In this document: positions 19,678 to 27,758 of the stretch, one piece after another | How positions within the stretch are numbered: the stretch's first letter is position 1 | Layout: every line of letters begins with the position of its first letter | DNA from: Thioclava sediminum | GTDB taxonomy: Bacteria > Pseudomonadota > Alphaproteobacteria > Rhodobacterales > Rhodobacteraceae | Direction: 5' to 3' | DNA length: 64,000 bases | Assembly: GCF_002020355.1 (NCBI RefSeq) | Contig: NZ_MPZV01000005.1 | Span: 1 to 64,000 of the forward strand | Notes under the pieces: generated by a model | What the model saw: only the letters and a program-made list of their open reading frames with translations | The model's database searches: none | Told to the model about the DNA's origin: nothing | Position numbers and translations under genes: made by a program

Positions 19678-19708
19678 AAACGCCCACCTCTTCATCGGGG
19701 TGGGCGTT
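19678..19708 (+). terminator. Hairpin after tRNA-Pro
   Basis: Stem AACGCCCACC / GGTGGGCGTT (10 bp), 8 bp after the tRNA CCA end. No T tract; it may define the tRNA 3' processing boundary. The dcd ribosome site follows 10 bp later. Confidence 0.55.
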
Positions 19709-19731
19709 CGTGTATCCGGAGGAGGGATCGG

Positions 19732-20814
19732 ATGACCATCGGCGTGCTGCCTGACACGATGCTGCAAGACATGATCACGCGCGGTGAGATCGCCGCCGAG
19801 CCAGCCATCATCCCCGAACAGATTCAACCTGCGAGCCTCGATCTGCGGCTTGGCACCGTGGCGTACCGGCTGCGCGCCTCGTTCCTTGCAGGCAAGGGCC
19901 AGAAGGTTTCGCACCGCCTGCATGACTTCGAGATGCACCGCATGGCGCTGACCGATGACGGCGTGGTGCTCGAGAAAGGCTGCGTCTATCTCGTGCCGCT
20001 GATGGAGACCCTCGCGCTGCCAGAGGGCGTCACGGCGGTCGCCAATGCCAAAAGCTCCACCGGGCGGCTCGATCTGCTGACCCGCCTGATCACCGATGAC
20101 GGGACCGAGTTCGACCGAATCCCCGAAGGCTATAACGGCCCGCTCTATGCCGAGATCTGCCCGCGCAGTTTCTCGGTGCTGGTGCGACCCGGTATGCGGC
20201 TCAACCAGATCCGCTTCCGCGCCGGTCAGGCGGCGCTCAGCGATGCCGAGCTGAAGATCCTGCACCAGCAGGAGCCGCTCGTGGATGGCCCCGCGGTGAT
20301 CGACGAGGGTCTGGGTTTCTCGGTCGATCTGAAGCCCGCCGAGGGCGATCTGGTGGGCTACCGCGCCAAACCCCATACCGGCGTGATCGACATCGACAAG
20401 ATCGGCCATTACCCGGCCCGCGATTTCTGGGAAGAGGTGCGCGCCTCCGATGGCCGCATCATCCTCGATCCCGGCGCGTTCTATATTCTCGTGAGCCGAG
20501 AGGCCGTGACGATCCCGCCCGACCACGCCGCCGAAATGGCGCCCTATCTGGCGATGGTCGGCGAATTCCGCGTCCATTACGCGGGCTTCTTCGATCCCGG
20601 CTTCGGCCATGGCGCTGCCGGCGGCACCGGCTCGCGTGGGGTACTGGAAGTACGCTGCCACGAGGCACCCTTCGCGCTGGAGCATGGGCAGGTGGTGGGG
20701 CGCCTCGTCTATGAGCGCATGGCCGAGGAGCCGCGCCAGCTCTACGGCAAGGACATTGCCTCGAACTATCAGGGCCAGGGCCTGAAGCTCGCCAAGCATT
20801 TCCGGATGGGGTGA
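19732..20814 (+). CDS. dcd: 2'-deoxycytidine 5'-triphosphate deaminase, double-domain type
   Basis: 360 aa, about twice the length of canonical Dcd. It appears to be two dUTPase-fold domains in tandem: N-terminal half with SLDLRLG, NAKSSTGRLDLLTRL and LVRPGMRLNQIRF; C-terminal half with AGFFDPGFG and VLEVRCHEAPFALEHGQVVGRLVYE. The Glu of VLEVR corresponds to the catalytic Glu of canonical deaminases. Product is dUTP for thymidylate synthesis. Start at 19732 follows a GGAGGAGGG ribosome site; upstream in-frame ORF runs through the tRNA and is rejected. Confidence 0.9.
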   Translation: MTIGVLPDTMLQDMITRGEIAAEPAIIPEQIQPASLDLRLGTVAYRLRASFLAGKGQKVSHRLHDFEMHRMALTDDGVVLEKGCVYLVPLMETLALPEGVTAVANAKSSTGRLDLLTRLITDDGTEFDRIPEGYNGPLYAEICPRSFSVLVRPGMRLNQIRFRAGQAALSDAELKILHQQEPLVDGPAVIDEGLGFSVDLKPAEGDLVGYRAKPHTGVIDIDKIGHYPARDFWEEVRASDGRIILDPGAFYILVSREAVTIPPDHAAEMAPYLAMVGEFRVHYAGFFDPGFGHGAAGGTGSRGVLEVRCHEAPFALEHGQVVGRLVYERMAEEPRQLYGKDIASNYQGQGLKLAKHFRMG

Positions 20815-21078
20815 GCCGGGAAAAGCGGCCTTCCAGTGGAAGGACGCCCGGCGAACGCCCGAAGCGCAAGCGAAGGGCCGGGGCAGCGACTCTGTAGCGG
20901 CTGAGGGTCGCGCCCGAGCCTCGGGTTGGCGCTTTGCGCGCTTTGTGGCTCGGCACTTTATCTCGCAAGCCCGCAGGTCGGTCGTGCCCGTGCTGACATC
21001 GCCAATGCGCCCTCCCGTGGGGAGGGTCGGGCGCGGCCCGGGGCTGGTCGCCCCGCGCCAGAGCCCCGTTGAGACGCC

Positions 21079-22251
21079 CTACCCCGCCTGCTGCGTCACG
21101 TCATACCCGTAGATCCAGTCGAACCGCCCCACCAGCCGCTCCGGCGTGAACCGCGAGGCAGCACGCAGCGCGAGATGACCAAAGGTGCGCGGCGCCCCTG
21201 ACAGGTGATAGTTCCGCGCGTTCTTGTTCGCCGCCGTCACGATCTGATCGCAGCGATCCCAGCGCGCTTTCTGATAGGCGGCGAAGGCCACGTCGTCGGT
21301 CTCGTAATTGGCAAGCGCCTCGGCGAGAACCCAGGCATCCTCCATCGCCATCACGGCACCCTGCGCAAGGAAGGGCAGCGTCGGATGCGCGGCGTCGCCC
21401 AGAATCGCGACACCGGGCGCGAACCAGCGTTCGGCCACCGGGTGACGGAACAGACCCCAGAGGTTCACCTTCTCGACCTGATCGAGCCAACCGCGCACGG
21501 TCGGGCAGAAATCCTCGAAGGCGGTGCGCAGATTGATCGGATCATCCTCGAGCGCCCAGCTTTCCTCGACCCAGCGATGCCGCTCCTCGACGGCCACGAC
21601 ATTGCGCAGCCCCCGGCCCAGCGGATAGCTCACCAGATGCTTGCCCGCGCCCATGAAGACCTGCGCGATCTTCGGCTCGGAATCGTCGCACGGCACAAGC
21701 GCGCGCCACGCCACCTGATGGGTAAAGAACGGCGCCACCCGCCCGTTAAGCGCCTCGCGCGTCTTGGAATTGAGCCCGTCGGCCCCGATCAGCAGGTCGG
21801 TCTCGATCTCGGCGCCCTGCTTGGTGTGCAGCACCGGATGCGACCCGGACAGGTCCACCCGCTCGATCTGCTGCAACAGGCGGATTTTCACCCCCGCCTC
21901 GCGCGCCCCATCGGCCAGCAGCTCGATCAGCCGGGCGCGATGGACGAAGTGGTAATCCGCATCGGGACGCAGCCGCGCCATGTCGAGCTTGGCCACCTGG
22001 CTCCCGGTCTCTCCATCGACGAGCCGCACCGCCTCGGCACGCGGCCCCGCCGCCTCCAGCGCCTTGCCCAGCCCCAAGGCGCGCAGCACCGCGGCCCCGT
22101 TGGGCGAGACCTGCAGCCCGGCGCCCACTTCGCGGATCGCTTCGGCCTGTTCGAGCACCTCGACATCCGCGCCGCGCATCGCCAGAGCCCGCGCCACGGT
22201 CAGCCCCGCGATCCCTGCACCCAGAACCGTAACCTTGCGCCCGATCAGCAT
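21079..22251 (-). CDS. FAD-dependent monooxygenase (salicylate hydroxylase-like, class A)
   Basis: 390 aa. FAD-binding GAGIAGL near residues 9-15, DG motif in GADGLNSKTREAL, and GD motif in AILGDAAHPTLPFLAQGAVMAMEDAW. These three define single-component aromatic hydroxylases using NAD(P)H and O2. The best general match from memory is the salicylate or 3-hydroxybenzoate 6-hydroxylase group; the substrate is not determined and no ring-cleavage genes are adjacent. Start at 22251 has a near-perfect AAGGAGGT ribosome site. Confidence 0.85.
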   Translation of the reverse strand: MLIGRKVTVLGAGIAGLTVARALAMRGADVEVLEQAEAIREVGAGLQVSPNGAAVLRALGLGKALEAAGPRAEAVRLVDGETGSQVAKLDMARLRPDADYHFVHRARLIELLADGAREAGVKIRLLQQIERVDLSGSHPVLHTKQGAEIETDLLIGADGLNSKTREALNGRVAPFFTHQVAWRALVPCDDSEPKIAQVFMGAGKHLVSYPLGRGLRNVVAVEERHRWVEESWALEDDPINLRTAFEDFCPTVRGWLDQVEKVNLWGLFRHPVAERWFAPGVAILGDAAHPTLPFLAQGAVMAMEDAWVLAEALANYETDDVAFAAYQKARWDRCDQIVTAANKNARNYHLSGAPRTFGHLALRAASRFTPERLVGRFDWIYGYDVTQQAG

Positions 22252-22271
22252 GGGACCTCCTTCAAAAGCGA

Positions 22272-22298
22272 ACACCGGCACCTTGGCGGTGCCGGTGT
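22272..22298 (-). terminator. Rho-independent terminator of dksA
   Basis: Perfect 11-bp stem ACACCGGCACC / GGTGCCGGTGT with a 5-base loop; TCGCTTTT follows on the minus strand, just before the monooxygenase ribosome site. Confidence 0.75.
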
Positions 22299-22374
22299 CG
22301 AATTGTTTTGCGCGCCTTCCCGCCCGAAGGCAACGCGCGTTTTGTGCATCACCACACGCAGTGCGCGCAGGCGA

Positions 22375-22797
22375 TCAGTCGTCGCGATGCACCCGTTCGC
22401 GGCGCTCGTGCTTTTCCTGCGCTTCCAGCGTCATCGTCGCGATCGGACGCGCATCGAGACGCTTGAGCGAGATCGGCTCCCCGGTCTTCTCGCAATAGCC
22501 GTATTCGCCATTGTCGATGCGACGCAGCGCCGAGTCGATCTTGCTGACCAGCTTGCGCTGACGGTCGCGGGTGCGCAGTTCCAGCGCACGATCGGTTTCC
22601 TCGGAGGCGCGATCGGCGATATCGGGAACGTTGCGCGCGGATTCCGCGAGACCTTCCAGCGTTTCAGCGGATTGTTCGAGAAGTTCGGCCTTCCACGCCA
22701 GAAGCTTTCTGCGGAAATACTCCAGCTGCCGGTCATTCATGAAGGGTTCATTCTCGGCCGGACGATAGTCATCCGGAAGGAATACTTCAGCTCTCAT
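22375..22797 (-). CDS. dksA: RNA polymerase-binding transcription factor DksA
   Basis: 140 aa. Coiled-coil domain with the acidic tip D59-x2-D62-R-A64 that enters the RNA polymerase secondary channel, then RTRDRQRKLVSKI. The C-terminal zinc-finger region keeps only one cysteine (C102, GYCEKTGEPISLKRLDARP); the other three zinc ligands are absent. Such zinc-less DksA proteins are known in Rhodobacter-type bacteria. The start at 22797 matches the family N-terminus (MRAEVFLPDDYRPAENEPFMN); an upstream ATG at 22848 has the better ribosome site (GAGGAGAG) and would add 17 residues. Co-regulator of stringent response. Confidence 0.93.
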   Translation of the reverse strand: MRAEVFLPDDYRPAENEPFMNDRQLEYFRRKLLAWKAELLEQSAETLEGLAESARNVPDIADRASEETDRALELRTRDRQRKLVSKIDSALRRIDNGEYGYCEKTGEPISLKRLDARPIATMTLEAQEKHERRERVHRDD

Positions 22798-23035
22798 ACC
22801 TGCCCTCTCATACGTGCCGGGGGCGTCACCATGATCGTCATTCGCCATCGGCCAACTCTCCTCGGGCGAGGCAATACCCCAAGAACACAGTGTTGTCACG
22901 TCCGCATTCGCCCGGACTGCGTGTTTCCTCATCAATTCTTACGCCCGGGTTGCGGCAGCATTTTGGCGCAGATAGGTTGCAAACGATTTGCGCAAGATCA
23001 TTGCGCAGCGATCTCGAAACCGGAGCGTATTCCCC

Positions 23036-23878
23036 GTGCAATTTCAATCGACCGACAGCTATGTCGCCCCGCCCGATCTGACCGTCGCGGTCAACGCCGC
23101 CGTGGCGCTGGAGCGCCCCCTTCTGGTGAAGGGCGAGCCGGGCACCGGCAAGACGGAACTCGCGCGGCAGGTGGCGCAGAGCCTCGGGATGGAGATGGTC
23201 GAGTGGAACATCAAATCCACCACCAAGGCACAGCAGGGCCTTTACGAATATGACGCGGTTAGCCGCTTGCGCGACAGCCAGCTGGGCGACGAGCGCGTCA
23301 ACGACGTGAAGAACTACATCCGCAAGGGCAAGCTCTGGCAGGCCTTCGAGGCGGGCGAGAAAGTCGTGCTGCTGATCGACGAGGTCGACAAGGCCGATAT
23401 CGAGTTCCCGAACGACTTGCTGCAGGAACTCGATAAGATGGAGTTCCACGTCTATGAGACCGGCGAGACGATCCGGGCCAAACACCGCCCCGTCGTCATC
23501 ATCACCTCGAATAACGAAAAGGAACTGCCCGACGCCTTCCTGCGCCGCTGCTTCTTCCACTACATCCGCTTCCCCGAGCCGGAGGTGATGCGCGAAATCG
23601 TCGCCGTCCACTTCCCCGACATCAAGGACCGCTTGCTGACCGAGGCGCTGAGCCAGTTCTACGAGATCCGCGAGACCCCGGGCCTGAAGAAGAAACCCTC
23701 GACCTCCGAGGTGCTCGACTGGCTGAAACTGCTGCTGGCTGAGGATCTGAACCCCGAAGACCTCAAACGCGAAGGCGCGAGCCTGCTGCCGAAGCTGCAC
23801 GGCGCGCTTCTGAAGAACGAGCAGGACGTGCATCTGTTCGAGCGGCTGGCCTTCATGGCGCGACGTCAGGGGCGGTGA
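23036..23878 (+). CDS. MoxR-family AAA ATPase
   Basis: 280 aa from a GTG start (QFQSTDSYVAPPDLTVAVNAAV), with a CGGAG ribosome site. Walker A GEPGTGKT (33-40), Walker B VVLLIDEVDKAD, sensor region IITSNNEKELPDAFLRRC with arginine finger. MoxR ATPases work as chaperones for assembly of metalloenzymes or surface complexes, usually with a von Willebrand factor A protein encoded next to them. No such partner follows here; a MATE transporter does instead. Divergent from dksA. Confidence 0.88.
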   Translation: MQFQSTDSYVAPPDLTVAVNAAVALERPLLVKGEPGTGKTELARQVAQSLGMEMVEWNIKSTTKAQQGLYEYDAVSRLRDSQLGDERVNDVKNYIRKGKLWQAFEAGEKVVLLIDEVDKADIEFPNDLLQELDKMEFHVYETGETIRAKHRPVVIITSNNEKELPDAFLRRCFFHYIRFPEPEVMREIVAVHFPDIKDRLLTEALSQFYEIRETPGLKKKPSTSEVLDWLKLLLAEDLNPEDLKREGASLLPKLHGALLKNEQDVHLFERLAFMARRQGR

Positions 23879-24006
23879 GTCCGGATTGAGCCCATAGCTC
23901 CGGGTCTGGACTTTATAGCGTAACAATCATGCATCTCGGGGCGGCGCGGTCGCACGACCTTGCGTGGCCTATTGCGCTTGATGGGGTTCCCTCTTAAGAA
24001 GCCGGT

Positions 24007-24021
24007 AGGTGCCGGGCACCT
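24007..24021. promoter_or_regulatory. Palindrome in the moxR-MATE gap
   Basis: AGGTGCC-G-GGCACCT, a perfect 7-bp-arm palindrome, 125 bp upstream of the MATE start. It may be an operator or a hairpin ending moxR transcription. The rest of the 267-bp gap (23879-24145) has no recognised feature. Confidence 0.35.
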
Positions 24022-24145
24022 GCCGCCTGCGGACGCGAGTCACGGTGAAGCCCGGAACAAGACGACATCTCACCCTCGAAGCATTTCGCAGGTGGGCAAT
24101 GCAGGCTCCCTCCCGATCCGAAATGCCTCTCTGGAGGAGTGAGCC

Positions 24146-25540
24146 ATGTCCGCTGGACCTGCATCTACTGCAATTGAAAACCGTCTCCTGACACAGCCCG
24201 TCGGACGATTGTTCGTGTCGAATGCCCTGCCCATGGCGGTGGTCATGTCGATGGGTGGGCTGCTTAACGTCATAGACGGGATCTTCGTCGGGCGCTTCGT
24301 CGGAGCGCAGGCCCTGGCGTCGGTCAGCCTGGCCTTTCCGGTCGTCATGCTGCTCACGGCACTGACGACTTTGGCCGGTGGCGGCATGTCGAGCTTGCTC
24401 GCCCGCCATCTGGGCGCAGGCGCCCGCACACAGGCTGGAGCCGTCTTCGCAGGTGCCCACGGGCTGGCCCTCGCCATCAGCGCGGCGCTGATCGCAGGCG
24501 CTTTGTCGGTGGGGCCCGTCATCATCTCCGCACTCGCAGCCGGAAACGCTGCGGTCGCAGGTGGGGCGCAGAGCTACCTTCTGATCCTGATACTCGGCGC
24601 GCCAATCCAGTTCGCTTTGGGTCTGCACGCCGATGCCCTGCGCAACGAGGGACGTGCAGGGCAGATCGCCATGCTCTCGGTACTCGTGAATCTGCTGAAC
24701 ATCGGGGCGAACTACATCGCGATAGTGCTGTTTGGATTGGGGGTGGCGGGCTCTGCGATCGGCACCGTGGGCGCGCAGACCCTCGGCCTCGCGCTGCTGC
24801 TGGTCCTGCGGGAACGCGATCGCGACCTGTTGCCCCTTGGGGCGCTCCGCCGCCACAGCTGGCTGTCGGGGTGGCTGCAGATCTTCTCGCTCGGGCTCCC
24901 TTTGTGCCTGACCTTCATTGGGATGGCCTTGGTTTCAAGCGTGGTTCTCCTCGTCGTCGGCACCACCGCCACGAACCATGCAACCTTTATCGCGGCCTAC
25001 GGCGTGGTGACACGCATTCTCGGACTGGCCTTCCTGCCACAGATGGCGATCGCGCTGAGCACCCAGAGCATCACCGGCAACAACGCGGGCGCGGGCCGGC
25101 TGGATCGGGCGGGCGCAGCCTTGCGGCTTGCCATGGGAAGCGCGTTCCTGTGGTGCCTTGGTGTGACGCTCACCGGAGCCTTTCTGGGCGAGCCCTTGGG
25201 CGCGATGTTCTCGAACGACCGGGAGGTCGTCTCGGCAGTTGCCGCGATCCTGAGGCCGATGACGGCCCTCTACGTCGTCACCGGCCCCATCCTCGTCCTC
25301 GCCTTGCATTTTCAAGCGATGGGGTATCCGCTCCGGACCGCGGCACTCACATTGACCAAGCCGTGGCTGCTGACGCCCGCGCTGCTGCTTGTCCTGAATG
25401 CAGTGGCAGGGATCGACGGCCTGTGGTTCGCCTTCCCCATCGCCGATGCCGCGCTCTTTGTACTGGCCTTAACCCTTGTCGTCCGAAACCGCCTCACTGC
25501 GCCCATCTCCACAACGCCGCACGCGAAGGAAGCCGCATGA
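24146..25540 (+). CDS. MATE-family efflux transporter
   Basis: 464 aa with about 12 hydrophobic segments in two homologous halves. The opening GRLFVSNALPMAVVMSMGGLLNVIDGIFVGRFVG and later QMAIALSTQSITGNNAGAGRLDRA fit the MatE domain. It exports cationic drugs or metabolites using a Na+ or H+ gradient; the substrate is unknown. GGAGGAG ribosome site. The stop overlaps the next gene by 4 bp (ATGA). Confidence 0.88.
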   Translation: MSAGPASTAIENRLLTQPVGRLFVSNALPMAVVMSMGGLLNVIDGIFVGRFVGAQALASVSLAFPVVMLLTALTTLAGGGMSSLLARHLGAGARTQAGAVFAGAHGLALAISAALIAGALSVGPVIISALAAGNAAVAGGAQSYLLILILGAPIQFALGLHADALRNEGRAGQIAMLSVLVNLLNIGANYIAIVLFGLGVAGSAIGTVGAQTLGLALLLVLRERDRDLLPLGALRRHSWLSGWLQIFSLGLPLCLTFIGMALVSSVVLLVVGTTATNHATFIAAYGVVTRILGLAFLPQMAIALSTQSITGNNAGAGRLDRAGAALRLAMGSAFLWCLGVTLTGAFLGEPLGAMFSNDREVVSAVAAILRPMTALYVVTGPILVLALHFQAMGYPLRTAALTLTKPWLLTPALLLVLNAVAGIDGLWFAFPIADAALFVLALTLVVRNRLTAPISTTPHAKEAA

Positions 25541-25968
25541 CACAAGCATCCCTCGACACCGTCAAGATGCAGGCCAAGGCACTGCGTCAGGCCTTGCAGG
25601 CCCAAGGTATGACCGTCAGTCATGCCCAGGCTCTCGAACTCGTCGCCCGGCAACATGGGGCGCGGGACTGGAACACGCTTCACGCCCGTCTCAGTCAACG
25701 CAATGCGCCACCGGAACTTGCCCTGGGCGACCGGGTGACCGGACACTACCTCGGACAAGCCTTTAGCGGAAAGATCGTCGCCCTTTCGGGTCCCGCCGCG
25801 CATCGCCGGGTCGAAATCGCGCTGGATAAGCCGATCGACACGGTGCGGTTCGACAGCTTCTCGAATTGGCGGTCCCGCATTCGTGGCACTCTGCGCGAAG
25901 ATGGGTGCAGCCACAGCAGAACGTCGGATGGCACACCCCATCTTACCTTGGAGAAAGCGCCGTCCTGA
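25537..25968 (+). CDS. Small protein with glyoxalase-superfamily N-terminal motif
   Basis: 143 aa. The N-terminus (KMQAKALRQALQAQGMTVSHAQALELVARQHGARDWNTLHARL) matches a region common to proteins annotated as glyoxalase superfamily, but the vicinal-oxygen-chelate fold itself is not visible in this short protein. The second half (GDRVTGHYLGQAFSGKIVALS ... VEIALDKPIDTVRFDSFSNWRSRIR) looks like a compact beta-rich domain. Translationally coupled to the MATE gene. A function in detoxification alongside efflux is only a guess. Confidence 0.7.
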   Translation: MTQASLDTVKMQAKALRQALQAQGMTVSHAQALELVARQHGARDWNTLHARLSQRNAPPELALGDRVTGHYLGQAFSGKIVALSGPAAHRRVEIALDKPIDTVRFDSFSNWRSRIRGTLREDGCSHSRTSDGTPHLTLEKAPS

Positions 25969-25999
25969 TCTCACATTTCCTTTGAGCGGTAGCCCTTTG

Positions 26000-26022
26000 C
26001 CGGACCTCTTCGGGAGGTTCGG
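26000..26022 (+). terminator. Hairpin after the MATE operon
   Basis: Stem CCGGACCTC / GAGGTTCGG (one G-T pair) with loop TTCGG, 32 bp after the stop. No T run. Confidence 0.45.
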
Positions 26023-26083
26023 CCGTCGCAGCGAATGGCAACTTTGTCCGCAAAGCTGCCGCGTCGCGAGCTGCCGGAGCCCC

Positions 26084-26299
26084 TCACATGCGCCGCGTGA
26101 TCCGCGCCGCCTTGCGCGCCCGCTTGACCGCGTCGCGCGCGCCCTGCTGGGCTTTGCGCTCCTGCGCCGTCATCGGGCCCTGAGCTTTGCCCTTGCCGCC
26201 CCGCTTCGACGCCATACCGACGCCCTTGTTGATCCCCCAGTTGATCCCGCGGCGCAGGAACATCCGGATGACCATGTTGATGATCTGGTTGAAGTTCAT
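26084..26299 (-). CDS. Small basic conserved-looking protein
   Basis: 71 aa. The first 25 residues form an amphipathic helix (NFNQIINMVIRMFLRRGINWGIN); the remainder is strongly basic (AQERKAQQGARDAVKRARKAARITRRM). It begins 15 bp after the scpB stop and so probably belongs to the same transcript. An ATG in a good position (26299) is preceded by GGGGGATATCC. I know similar small basic proteins in this family of bacteria but no function. DNA or membrane association is inferred from composition only. Confidence 0.7.
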   Translation of the reverse strand: MNFNQIINMVIRMFLRRGINWGINKGVGMASKRGGKGKAQGPMTAQERKAQQGARDAVKRARKAARITRRM

Positions 26300-26313
26300 C
26301 GGATATCCCCCTG

Positions 26314-26979
26314 TCAATCCTCGAACAATTCGGACTGGCCGGTCTGGGCCTCGTCCTCCTCGCCCTCCTCGTCGTCGTCCGAGCCTGCACCCGGAAGCGG
26401 GCGCGAATCCAGCAGGCCTGCGGCGCGCAGCTCCTTGAGGCCCGGCAGGTCGCGGGCGCTCTCGAGGCTGAACTGGTCGAGGAATTCCTGCGTCACGACG
26501 AAAGTGACCGGACGGCCCGGCGTCATCCGGCGGCGGCCGAAGCGGATCCATTCCATCTCCAGCAACTGGTCGATCGTGCCGCGCGACACGGCGACGCCGC
26601 GGATCTCTTCAATCTCGGCGCGGGTGACGGGCTGGTGATAGGCGATGATCGCGAGCGTCTCGACGGCGGCGCGGGACAGCTTGCGCTCCTCCACCGTCTC
26701 TTTCTGCATCAGGAAGGCGAGATCAGGCGCGGTGCGCACGGCCCAGGCGTCGCCGACCTTCACGACGCGCACGCCGCGCCCCTCATAGCGTTTGCGCAGA
26801 TGCACGAGCGCCTCGGCGGGGTCGCAGCCATGCGGCATCCGCTCTTCCATCTCGCGCAGACGGACCGGTTCGGCAGAGGCGAAAAGGATCGCTTCGACCA
26901 TCCGCTCCTGCTCGGCGATGGGCGGCGCCGCGAAGAGGGTTTCTTCTTTTTCTTCAGTCTGTTCCGGCTCGTCGTTCAT
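26314..26979 (-). CDS. scpB: Segregation and condensation protein B
   Basis: 221 aa kleisin-interacting winged-helix protein of the SMC-ScpAB condensin. The core is VEAILFASAEPVRLREMEERM and LSRAAVETLAIIAYHQPVTRAEIEEIRGVAVSRGTIDQLLE. The acidic tail (SDDDEEGEEDEAQ) is non-conserved. It overlaps scpA by 4 bp. Confidence 0.95.
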   Translation of the reverse strand: MNDEPEQTEEKEETLFAAPPIAEQERMVEAILFASAEPVRLREMEERMPHGCDPAEALVHLRKRYEGRGVRVVKVGDAWAVRTAPDLAFLMQKETVEERKLSRAAVETLAIIAYHQPVTRAEIEEIRGVAVSRGTIDQLLEMEWIRFGRRRMTPGRPVTFVVTQEFLDQFSLESARDLPGLKELRAAGLLDSRPLPGAGSDDDEEGEEDEAQTGQSELFED

Positions 26980-27758
26980 GTCTTCTTCCGGATCGAAATG
27001 GGTTGGAACGTATCGCTCTGGCGCAGCTCGATCTGGCCCTGCTTGGCCATTTCAAGCGAGGCGGCGAAAGTCGCGGCGGTGGCCGAGCGTCGGCGTTTGG
27101 GATCGGCAGTCCAGCCGTCGGGCAGGAAGGTGGTCAGCTCCGACCAGCCGCCCGCGAAACCGATCAGCCCGCGCATCCGGTCCAGCGCCTCCTCCATCGT
27201 GAAGACATTGGTGCGATCGAACGCATAGGGGCGGAATTCATCGCGCGTGCGGATGCGCGCATAGGCCTGCATCAGGTCCATCAGCGAGGCCGAATAGGTG
27301 ACCTTGCGGACGCGCTCGACCTCTTCCGAGATGCCGCGCGCGAAGGTGTCGCGCCCCAGCCGGTCGCGCGCCATCAACTGCGCCGCCGCCTCGCGCATCG
27401 CCTGCAGGCGTTCCAGCTGGAAGGCCAGATGCTCGGCCAGATCTTCCGCCGAGGGGCCTTCTGCCTCCGGGTCGGGCGGCAGCAGAAGGCGCGATTTCAG
27501 GAAGGCGAGCCACGCCGCCATTACGAGGTAATCGGCGGCCAACTCGATGCGCAGCGCCTTCGCGCGGTCGACGAAGGCCAGATATTGCTCGGCCAGTTGC
27601 AGCACGGAGATCTTGCGCAGATCGACTTTCTGGCTGCGCGAAAGCGTCAGCAGAAGGTCGAGCGGGCCTTCGAACCCGTCGACATCGACGATCAGCGCCT
27701 CGGCCTGAAGCCGATCCGCTACCGTTTGCGAGTCGAACAGATTTTCGGTGTCACTCAT
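26976..27758 (-). CDS. scpA: Segregation and condensation protein A
   Basis: 260 aa kleisin that bridges SMC heads. VDGFEGPLDLLLTLSRSQKVDLRKISVLQLAEQYLAFV is the ScpA signature. It overlaps nagZ by 8 bp and scpB by 4 bp, so expression is coupled. Confidence 0.95.
   Translation of the reverse strand: MSDTENLFDSQTVADRLQAEALIVDVDGFEGPLDLLLTLSRSQKVDLRKISVLQLAEQYLAFVDRAKALRIELAADYLVMAAWLAFLKSRLLLPPDPEAEGPSAEDLAEHLAFQLERLQAMREAAAQLMARDRLGRDTFARGISEEVERVRKVTYSASLMDLMQAYARIRTRDEFRPYAFDRTNVFTMEEALDRMRGLIGFAGGWSELTTFLPDGWTADPKRRRSATAATFAASLEMAKQGQIELRQSDTFQPISIRKKT

Noticed and set aside
20815-21078. Gene in the dcd-monooxygenase gap
   Set aside because: Only G+C-rich frame shadows; a small CCTTCC/GGAAGG hairpin is all that is visible.
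23960-24142. 60-codon frame upstream of the MATE gene
   Set aside because: No ribosome site or recognisable motif; overlaps the palindromic region.
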